From the NCBI GenBank assembly GCA_021152595.1, contig JAGKVC010000119.1:1-10989 (forward strand): a stretch of 10,989 nucleotides of DNA. The letters run 5' to 3'. This DNA comes from Clostridia bacterium. GTDB lineage: Bacteria; Bacillota; Clostridia; Oscillospirales; Ruminococcaceae. The first letter of the stretch is position 1; each line of letters starts with the position of its first letter. Shown here one piece after another: positions 6,127 to 10,989 of the stretch. The notes below the pieces were generated by a model. The model was given only the letters and a program-made list of their open reading frames with translations, made no database searches and was not told where the DNA came from. Made by a program: the position numbers and the translations under genes.

Positions 6127-7134
6127 TTATTTATAATCATACGTTTTTAATCTGTCTTTAAGATTGTCACACTTCGTATTCATCCACTTTATAACCTGTT
6201 CTTCCGTCATAGTATCAGCGAAATCAAATGTTGTATGTTCTCTGACAGCTTTCTTCAAATTATCCAGATCCTTCAGAAACTCACCTTGCTCTTTGCAAAT
6301 CTGGCTATCATCTTCGTTTCTTGCTCTTATAAATTCAATGAGTTGTTTATAAAGGTCGTTGACTTTTTCAGCATGATAATTTATTTTATTCTTACGCCAT
6401 CTCCTCTTGCGGATTCTTGAACGTTTGGTAGCATCATCACATTTGGGACAATATTGACTCTTCAAGTTTTTGGTCACAAATACCTCTCCACATTCACAAC
6501 ACATTTGAAACTTCGGAAATGCTCCAGTTCCAAACAGTACTATCTCTAAATCCAGTGCGAAAAACGCATCGAGATCAGCAAGTAAAAATTCCTGATAATC
6601 CTTACCATCGACGAGTGTTTTAATAGATGTCTTTTTGATTATAGTATCATAATCTCTGACCTTTAGTAAGCCATCGCAATGAAGATAATCGAAGGCATAA
6701 TCAATATCAAACACTTCTTTTAGATCGGCAATAAACGCAACATCTTTCAATTTAAGATAGAAGGGACGAAGTAACTCATAATCTTCATACGAGATTTTTC
6801 TGCCTCTCCCTCTCCTTTTTGCAATCTCACACATCTCAGCAAGTTCGTTAAAATAATCAATCAGTTTACAGAGCTTTTCAGGAGAAAGATATCTTATATG
6901 GTTATAAATGACTGCGCTTTTGTAAAAACCCTGAAAGCTGGCTCTAAAGGTTTCATTATATGATTCTACTATACTGTTTAGCCCTATTGCAGTCATAGCA
7001 CCGATGGGAAGATTATTCAGAAATTCGTAGGATGCGTTTTTTTCGCTATACATAAAAACTTTCCAGAAAGGCGTTTCAGCAGATATAGGCATATATGCGA
7101 CAACATCATAATCGGACACATCAAAATTGTACAT
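6127..7134 (-). CDS. Second zinc-ribbon protein (DUF6076-like), upstream of the integrase
   Basis: A 335-residue soluble protein of unknown function. A long mixed helical region (1-205) is followed by a clear zinc ribbon, C212-x2-C215 and C229-x2-C232 (CCECGEVF and YCPKC), and immediately by a strongly basic helix (KRSRIRKRRWRKNK, 238-251). A charged helical tail resembling a coiled coil runs to the end. A second basic stretch, KRRGRGRK, lies near 106-113. The layout matches the protein at 3619-4614, although residue identity by eye is low. The start at 7134 has a near-perfect AGGAGGT seven bases upstream. The integrase remnant follows in the same direction after 32 bases, suggesting a role in integration or its control. 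DUF6076-like is my best guess; DNA or RNA binding is inferred from the ribbon and basic helix. Confidence 0.8.
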   Translation of the reverse strand: MYNFDVSDYDVVAYMPISAETPFWKVFMYSEKNASYEFLNNLPIGAMTAIGLNSIVESYNETFRASFQGFYKSAVIYNHIRYLSPEKLCKLIDYFNELAEMCEIAKRRGRGRKISYEDYELLRPFYLKLKDVAFIADLKEVFDIDYAFDYLHCDGLLKVRDYDTIIKKTSIKTLVDGKDYQEFLLADLDAFFALDLEIVLFGTGAFPKFQMCCECGEVFVTKNLKSQYCPKCDDATKRSRIRKRRWRKNKINYHAEKVNDLYKQLIEFIRARNEDDSQICKEQGEFLKDLDNLKKAVREHTTFDFADTMTEEQVIKWMNTKCDNLKDRLKTYDYK

Positions 7135-7228
7135 TTTAATTACCTCCTAAGTAATCTTGTTATGTCACAGAAAAAACGTTACTTTTTCGAGGGGATTGTT
7201 ACACCTAGTTTTGTGTCTCCCAATCAAG

Positions 7229-7234
7229 TATAAT
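7229..7234 (+). promoter_or_regulatory. Probable -10 element for the HTH gene
   Basis: TATAAT at 7229-7234 lies 53 bases before the ATG at 7288. No good -35 is seen at 16-18 bases (AGTTTT at 17). The 153-base divergent intergenic region 7135-7287 also holds GAAAAA/TTTTTC arms around ACGTTAC (7170-7188), which could be an operator for one or both directions. Confidence 0.4.
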
Positions 7235-7287
7235 AATCATAGACAAGCAAAGCAGAATAATAAGCTTGTCAGAAAGGAACAATGTGA

Positions 7288-7491
7288 ATGAAACATGCAA
7301 ACGAATTTGTCAGAGAATATGCCAAAGAAAGCGGCATATTGCTCTGGCAGATTGCAGAAGCGCTCGGAATGAGGGACAGCAATTTCAGCAAACTTTTGCG
7401 TCACCCTCTCACAGAAGCGAAGGAAAGCGAGATTTGTGCAATCATCGACAAGCTCGCGGATGAGAAGAGAGAGGATGGTGAGGATGCCTGA
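7288..7491 (+). CDS. Small helix-turn-helix protein
   Basis: A 67-residue acidic-to-basic protein that is nearly all HTH. Helices span FVREYAKESG (6-15), LLWQIAEALGM (18-28) and the recognition segment RDSNFSKLLRH (29-39), followed by a terminal helix. It resembles the Cro/CI-like (XRE) or short phage-type HTH proteins that control mobile elements. The start at 7288 has AGAAAGGA about ten bases upstream. The end overlaps the preferred ribosome binding site of the next gene: its stop is at 7489-7491 and the next ATG at 7493, so the two are coupled. It is divergent from the zinc-ribbon/integrase pair, the usual place for a repressor. Target sites are not identifiable. Confidence 0.75.
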   Translation: MKHANEFVREYAKESGILLWQIAEALGMRDSNFSKLLRHPLTEAKESEICAIIDKLADEKREDGEDA

Positions 7492-7492
7492 A

Positions 7493-8140
7493 ATGGCAAG
7501 GATTGACTACGGCGGACGGAATGTCCCCGTTAATGATGCAGCTCGAATCATGGGTAAGTCACCTCAGTTCATTAGAGTTGGATTGCAGCGTGAAAAAATG
7601 GATATTGCTATCGACATTCCAATCAGCAAAGCATTTGTACATCTCATAAAGGACAGGCGTGCTAAATTAGATTATCATGCTTCAAAGGATGCAAAAACAG
7701 AATATCTCGGCAAGGTACGCAACAATATCGGTCATGTAAAACTTTATGACAAGAGGAAAGAAAGCAATTTATCTTATGATCTTACAAGATTGGAAATTAC
7801 TGTGGGAAATCCTTTGTCTGAATTCTGGCTGTACGATACCAAAGAGCGTTTGCCAAAAGTCAAAATATTTTTCTCAGCAAATCAGGGGACAAATTTGTCT
7901 GCAAAGCTGAACGACACAGAAAGAGTTCTGATCTGTCTTCTCCGTGAAAACCAAAACAAAGTTGATTATTGGAATCAGCTTGGCATTAAAATGAAACGAA
8001 AAATTGAGCCGTTTGTGTTTGCGAATGATCTGGGCTTTGATTATGACATGGAAGCAATCGAAGAAGCAGCTTCCCATGCAGTAAAGGCTATTATGTTTCA
8101 TGGTGCATATTATATGGAGCAATTCATTCATCCCAGATAA
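7493..8140 (+). CDS. Chimeric protein: HTH N-terminus fused to Rep-like C-terminus
   Basis: A 215-residue protein starting MARIDYGGRNVPV; GGTGAGG at 7477-7483 supports the ATG at 7493, with 7484 as the alternative. Residues 1-33 (VNDAARIMGKSPQFIRVGLQ) look like the N-terminus of a small excisionase-like DNA-binding protein of Firmicute elements, which normally continues differently. From about residue 36 (MDIAIDIPISK) it instead resembles the middle and C-terminal part of plasmid replication initiators, with TEYLGKVRNN and the characteristic LYDKRKESNLSYDLTRLEIT. The catalytic N-terminal portion of such a Rep is absent. I read this as an in-frame fusion at about 7590-7600, formed by recombination. 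Expression is plausible because it is coupled to the HTH gene. The Rep assignment is from memory of family sequence and is moderate. Confidence 0.6.
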   Translation: MARIDYGGRNVPVNDAARIMGKSPQFIRVGLQREKMDIAIDIPISKAFVHLIKDRRAKLDYHASKDAKTEYLGKVRNNIGHVKLYDKRKESNLSYDLTRLEITVGNPLSEFWLYDTKERLPKVKIFFSANQGTNLSAKLNDTERVLICLLRENQNKVDYWNQLGIKMKRKIEPFVFANDLGFDYDMEAIEEAASHAVKAIMFHGAYYMEQFIHPR

Positions 8141-8215
8141 TTTTGAAGCATGATTTGACAGTCGATCGTATTCCCTTGTCCTCCTACTAGGGGAGGACAA
8201 GGGACAAATTTGTCT
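7886..8215. repeat. 15-bp direct repeat GGGACAAATTTGTCT, copies at the two ends
   Basis: GGGACAAATTTGTCT occurs at 7886-7900 inside the Rep-like gene and again at 8201-8215 after its stop, 315 bases apart. Each copy contains the 12-bp palindrome GACAAATTTGTC. The second copy joins the right arm of the terminator-like hairpin. It may be a repeated protein site or a recombination scar. Confidence 0.6.
8173..8203. terminator. 12-bp stem-loop between convergent genes
   Basis: CCCTTGTCCTCC (8173-8184) pairs perfectly with GGAGGACAAGGG (8192-8203) around a 7-base loop. It sits between the Rep-like gene ending at 8140 and the coupling-protein gene ending at 8222, the usual place for a bidirectional terminator. 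The U-tract is weak on both sides (only TCTTTCATTT on the plus side). Confidence 0.6.
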
Positions 8216-8221
8216 TTCATT

Positions 8222-9694
8222 TCACATATTATCGCTGTCATGCTCACGAAGATGCTTTTCAAGCTCATGAAGATTGGGACGAGGTGCAATCTCAGCATAA
8301 ACTGGCTTTTTTCCGCGCTGAAATACCCAGCAGTGACCGACAGGCATATAAAGCACCTGTTCGAGCGGTTTGTTGCACCGCTGGCTGACTGCCCTTGCTG
8401 TTTCTATGTCATTGCCGCCCATGTAGATGTAGGTGTCACAGTTTGCAAGAATAGTCTTGTCAGCGCCCAATTTGCGGCGGTTTTCTAGCTGTGCCTCAGA
8501 TTGGAGAATCAGCGATACGGAGATTGCACGGGAACGAATCGTAGAAATGATCGTGTCAAGGTTGTCGATCGCAGTAGTTGCACCATAATCGTCAAGGAAA
8601 AAGCGCACAGGAATTGGCAAGCGCTGATTTTCACAGGTATTGGCATATGAAATCAGGCTGTTGATCGCCTGCGAGAAGAATAGGTTGACAAGAGTGTCCA
8701 TTGAACGGTCGGTGTCGCTCTGGAGAACAAATACTGCGGTGCGTTGCTTTGCAATGTCTGCAAAGTCAATCTCGTTGTCTGACATCATCTTTTCAAGTTC
8801 ACGGGACGTGAAATTTGCCAGCTTTGCCGCGAGTGTAACACGGATAGAATCATAGGTTTTCTCTGAGGCAGAATCGACTGCTTTGAACTGCTCATACGCC
8901 CAGCTATTGCGGTTGTTCCGGTGAAGCCGTTCAAACCTGTCAGCGAGCTTTGAGGCTTTTTCGGTGTTCTGGCGGTATCCTTCCCGCTCGATTCTGCGCG
9001 TAAATCGCTCTCCCTCGTCCATAAGTCGGAGCAGCCCGCGAAAATTAAAGGGAATGTACTTTGCCTCGACCATGTATCCAATCAACGCACACAGATACAT
9101 GACATTGGCGTTATCCCAGAACGGGTCTGATGTACAAACCGAGCGGGAGTCAAAAACAATTGCATTAGCCAAACACACTATATCCTGTGTAGAATGGAGA
9201 TTACTCAGCGGATTCCAGCAGACTGATTTATCAGGATACGGTAGATTCACGATCTTCAGCATATAGCCGATTGACTTTAAGAAATCACCGTATTTCTGCA
9301 AAAGAGTTCCTTTCGGGTCGGAAAGTATCATTGAACCTTGCGGTTCAATGATATTCGGCTCAATGAAGCTGGTGGTTTTTCCTGTGCCGCTGCCTCCGAC
9401 TATGCATACATTGTTGTTCAGTCCTGTTTCATAGTCATTCAGCGAACGGGACACGCCTTCAGCAAAAATGAATCTTGCTTTATTGAAGGCTTCTGTGATC
9501 TGTTCGGGTGTTTCATGGCAGCTAACATCTTCATCGTCAGGCAGTTCAGGAAAGTCATCCGTATCGTAATAGTCCTCGAACGCATCATCAGGCGGTTCTT
9601 TCGGTTTATCCGGAAACGGCAGGAAATCAGGCGGGAACATTTCTTCAAAGTCATCGGGATTTTGCGTGCAGTTTTTGGGCGCGTATCTGCTCAT
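8222..9694 (-). CDS. VirD4-like type IV coupling protein without a membrane anchor
   Basis: An ATPase that links the relaxase-DNA complex to a conjugation channel. Seen: Walker A GGSGTGKT at 100-107, a conserved ILSDPKG at 123-129, Walker B FFLDDYG at 365-371 (Asp-Asp in place of Asp-Glu), and the VSLILQSEAQL sensor region at 392-402. This fits the VirD4-like, CD1115-type family of Firmicute elements, whose members are usually about 600 residues with N-terminal membrane helices. Here the protein is 490 residues, and instead of membrane segments it has an acidic, proline-rich N-terminus (about 12-57). It may use the small membrane protein two genes upstream as its anchor, or be a soluble form. 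The ATG overlaps the ClpP stop by four bases (ATGA), with GGAGG upstream. The C-terminus is complete. Confidence 0.9.
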   Translation of the reverse strand: MSRYAPKNCTQNPDDFEEMFPPDFLPFPDKPKEPPDDAFEDYYDTDDFPELPDDEDVSCHETPEQITEAFNKARFIFAEGVSRSLNDYETGLNNNVCIVGGSGTGKTTSFIEPNIIEPQGSMILSDPKGTLLQKYGDFLKSIGYMLKIVNLPYPDKSVCWNPLSNLHSTQDIVCLANAIVFDSRSVCTSDPFWDNANVMYLCALIGYMVEAKYIPFNFRGLLRLMDEGERFTRRIEREGYRQNTEKASKLADRFERLHRNNRNSWAYEQFKAVDSASEKTYDSIRVTLAAKLANFTSRELEKMMSDNEIDFADIAKQRTAVFVLQSDTDRSMDTLVNLFFSQAINSLISYANTCENQRLPIPVRFFLDDYGATTAIDNLDTIISTIRSRAISVSLILQSEAQLENRRKLGADKTILANCDTYIYMGGNDIETARAVSQRCNKPLEQVLYMPVGHCWVFQRGKKPVYAEIAPRPNLHELEKHLREHDSDNM

Positions 9695-10287
9695 ATCGAA
9701 TAACCTCCCTCATAAACTGAGCCAATGGCATCACAAATGCCGAATGAAATAGCTTCTTCAGCGGTCATCAGATGATCGTATGCGGTTGCTTCGTTGATTT
9801 CGTCAATGGTTTTTCCGGTATGCTTTGCAAATAGTGTATTCATCTGTGTTTTGACATCAAGTATGCGTTGAGCGGTTTTTTCGATATTGGTTGCAGAACC
9901 GCCAAAGCCCTTTGAAATCAAAGGTTCGTGAATCAGCACCTTTGAATGTGGCAGGATGAATCGGTGCCCTTTTGGGGCAGATGCGAGCAGCAACGCCGCC
10001 ATACTTGCCGCAAGCTCTACGCAAATGATGTTGATCGTATATGGGTATGCCTGAATCGCATCGTACAGCGAAAGCCCTGCCTCGATCTCACCGCCTCGGC
10101 TGTTGAGGTAGATCGTGACATCTTTCTGCTCTTTCGCCATGTACTGCAAAAGCGGTATGAACCGCATGACGGTTTCTGTTGTGATGTCGCCGTCCAGCAT
10201 GAGATTGCCGTCTGCGGCGAGTACGGAGCAAAGCTCATGCTCCGTACTGCCCGATGCGCTTTCGACAAGTATTCTGTTTGGAATCAT
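9691..10287 (-). CDS. ClpP-like serine protease in the transfer operon
   Basis: A 198-residue ClpP/crotonase-fold serine peptidase. The full catalytic triad is visible: Ser95 in ELAASMAALLLASA, His120 in VLIHEPL, and Asp171 in AYDHLMTAEEA. The oxyanion-strand sequence YLNSRGGEIEAG at 60-71 is also present. Length is like housekeeping ClpP (about 195), but the sequence is divergent and nearer to phage/mobile-element ClpP-like proteases. There is no ClpX or ClpA homologue in the window, so it would need a host unfoldase or act alone. GAGGTG precedes the ATG at 10287. The gene overlaps both neighbours by ATGA, so the three proteins are made in step. A role in processing a transfer component, or in removing a regulator, is inference. 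Confidence 0.9.
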   Translation of the reverse strand: MIPNRILVESASGSTEHELCSVLAADGNLMLDGDITTETVMRFIPLLQYMAKEQKDVTIYLNSRGGEIEAGLSLYDAIQAYPYTINIICVELAASMAALLLASAPKGHRFILPHSKVLIHEPLISKGFGGSATNIEKTAQRILDVKTQMNTLFAKHTGKTIDEINEATAYDHLMTAEEAISFGICDAIGSVYEGGYSI

Positions 10288-10637
10288 GATTGCACCTCTT
10301 TTTTGGCTTTCAGGTATCTGAACAGGTCAGCGAGCATGAAAATCCAGCCGCCGAGATAGGGGATGCCGATGATAAGCACCAGATAAATCGCCCACCCTGC
10401 AATAGGTATCAGGAGCAGTCCCTTGATCTTCTGGTGGATTACGGATGCGTGGCAAAAGCCTACGATCATGCCTCCGAAAGTGAATCCGAGCATTGGGGCG
10501 GCAGCTAACGTTCCGAGTAAGCTTTCGCCGTCTTTCAGGCAGAGGACGAAAAAGACAAGGGTCAGTGCAATTGAGAAAAATGTAAATACTAAGGCGATAA
10601 TCCCTCTGAGTTTGGTTTCTTTATTCATTTTTTTCAT
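10284..10637 (-). CDS. Small multi-pass membrane protein
   Basis: A 117-residue hydrophobic protein with membrane segments at about 12-34, 40-62 and 73-92, and probably a fourth at 93-107. A basic N-terminus (KKMNKETKLR) and a basic C-terminal tail (RYLKAKKE) suggest both ends may be cytoplasmic. I do not recognise the family. AGAAAGGAA abuts the ATG at 10637; the ATG at 10628 (MNKETK) has better spacing and may be the real start. It overlaps the ClpP start by ATGA, placing it in one operon with the protease and coupling protein. Since that coupling protein lacks its own membrane helices, this protein is a candidate anchor or partner, as inferred from operon structure only. Confidence 0.8.
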   Translation of the reverse strand: MKKMNKETKLRGIIALVFTFFSIALTLVFFVLCLKDGESLLGTLAAAPMLGFTFGGMIVGFCHASVIHQKIKGLLLIPIAGWAIYLVLIIGIPYLGGWIFMLADLFRYLKAKKEVQS

Positions 10638-10696
10638 TTCCTTTCTGTACTTTGTACTGTTGATTGGTTTATTGGAGTTTGGATTTGAAATGCAGA

Positions 10697-10735
10697 TTAT
10701 CCCAAATCAAAATATAAAGTGGTTTCGTTCGTCAT
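10697..10735 (-). CDS. 12-residue leader ORF
   Basis: ATG at 10735 encodes MTNETTLYFDLG and a stop at 10697-10699. AAAGGAGAG lies six bases before the ATG, the best-spaced ribosome binding site in the operon, and the -10 box at 10784-10789 is about 50 bases further upstream. The peptide could be a translated leader that affects the downstream genes, or the remnant of a longer gene. About 60 bases separate it from the membrane-protein gene. Confidence 0.45.
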   Translation of the reverse strand: MTNETTLYFDLG

Positions 10736-10783
10736 AGCAGACTCTCCTTTGTTGTGATGATGATTGCTGTTTGCTATGGCTGT

Positions 10784-10789
10784 ATTATA
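10784..10789 (-). promoter_or_regulatory. Extended -10 promoter of the transfer operon
   Basis: On the minus strand TGCTATAAT gives a perfect -10 with the TGn extension. No matching -35 exists at 16-18 bases (AAGATT at 17), consistent with an extended -10 or activated promoter. The perfect palindrome at 10811-10827 begins where the -35 would be. Confidence 0.7.
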
Positions 10790-10810
10790 GCACAGAATGA
10801 AAAAAGAATC

Positions 10811-10827
10811 TTGGTGAGTCTCACCAA
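10811..10827. promoter_or_regulatory. 17-bp perfect palindrome at the operon promoter
   Basis: TTGGTGAG-T-CTCACCAA is a perfect inverted repeat overlapping the -35 position of the transfer-operon promoter. It is GC-rich in an otherwise AT-rich stretch and has the shape of a dimeric regulator site. I cannot name the regulator. Confidence 0.6.
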
Positions 10828-10860
10828 ACCATTTTTATTTTTTTTAGTGTATAAAACTAA

Positions 10861-10889
10861 AACGTCAAGGTCATAAGAACCTTGACGTT
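10861..10889 (-). terminator. Minus-strand intrinsic terminator
   Basis: AACGTCAAGG (10861-10870) and CCTTGACGTT (10880-10889) form a perfect 10-bp stem with a 9-base loop. On the minus strand the stem is followed by TTAGTTTTAT, giving a usable U-rich tail. No minus-strand gene is visible upstream of it before the window ends. Confidence 0.65.
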
Positions 10890-10898
10890 ACAGCCTGT

Positions 10899-10930
10899 CG
10901 AAAAAGTCCAGCGAAAGCTGGGCTTTTTCG
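10899..10930 (+). terminator. Strong hairpin, terminator-like in both directions
   Basis: CGAAAAAGTCCAGC (10899-10912) pairs with GCTGGGCTTTTTCG (10917-10930) around a GAAA tetraloop, with one G-T wobble. The A and T runs inside the stem make it a classic bidirectional terminator. It sits 11 bases before a plus-strand -10 box. Confidence 0.7.
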
Positions 10931-10938
10931 CATTTATG

Positions 10939-10947
10939 TGGTATAAT
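10939..10947 (+). promoter_or_regulatory. Extended -10 promoter for the gene at 10971
   Basis: TGGTATAAT carries a perfect -10 (10942-10947) with the TGn extension. No -35 match is seen because the expected site lies inside the preceding hairpin. Transcription would start about 17 bases before the ATG at 10971. Confidence 0.7.
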
Positions 10948-10970
10948 ATAGGTGAAGGGAGCTGAGTAGA

Positions 10971-10989
10971 ATGCTGAGCGAAAACAGAG
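10971..10989 (+). CDS. Start of a gene running off the right edge
   Basis: ATG at 10971 opens MLSENR and continues past the window. GAAGGGAG at 10954-10961 is nine bases upstream and an extended -10 promoter lies just before it, so initiation here is well supported. Six residues are too few to identify the product. Confidence 0.55.

Noticed and set aside
7266..7463. 65-codon plus-strand frame starting at 7266
   Set aside because: It overlaps the HTH gene out of frame and its translation shows no domain.
9338..9703. 121-codon plus-strand frame
   Set aside because: It is antisense to the coupling protein's Walker A region.

Overview
The window is a 10,989-base stretch of mobile DNA, most likely from an anaerobic gut Firmicute (Ruminococcaceae/Oscillospiraceae or Lachnospiraceae type). 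That placement is inferred from the gene families, the AGGAGG-type ribosome binding sites and the moderate GC content; nothing in the window fixes a species. There are no tRNA, rRNA or CRISPR features and no metabolic genes. Almost everything belongs to DNA transfer, replication, integration or their control.

Layout. (1) Positions 1-3340, minus strand: a mobilisation/replication block reading DUF3987 protein, excisionase-type HTH protein, a 57-residue orphan, a roughly 380-base gene-free stretch packed with hairpins (candidate oriT), then a MobV/Pre-type relaxase that runs off the left edge. (2) 3341-3618: a regulatory intergenic region with a consensus promoter, a set of short palindromic operator-like sites and an 18-bp palindrome. 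(3) 3619-5289, plus strand: a zinc-ribbon protein of unknown function, then a D12-class DNA adenine methylase that is broken by an apparent one-base deletion and cut off before its DPPY motif. (4) 5255-7134, minus strand: a second zinc-ribbon protein followed at 32 bases by a tyrosine integrase that has lost the catalytic C-terminal part. The methylase and integrase are cut at the same place, which looks like a deletion that joined two convergent genes tail to tail. (5) 7288-8140, plus strand: a small HTH protein and an apparent chimera of an HTH N-terminus with a plasmid-replication-like C-terminal region. (6) 8222-10735, minus strand: a compact transfer operon with a short leader ORF, a small membrane protein, a ClpP-like protease and a VirD4-like coupling protein. 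The last three genes overlap by ATGA. (7) 10811-10989: a perfect palindrome, two hairpins, and an outward promoter driving a gene that begins at 10971.

How it fits together: relaxase, oriT-like DNA and coupling protein are the parts needed to process DNA and deliver it to a conjugation channel. No VirB4/VirB6-type channel gene is visible here. The dead integrase, dead methylase and chimeric Rep-like gene suggest a mosaic of at least two or three elements that has undergone deletion. The least described parts are the two zinc-ribbon proteins, one with an apparent autoregulatory operator array and the other paired with an integrase; the hairpin array before the relaxase; and the ClpP homologue in the coupling-protein operon.
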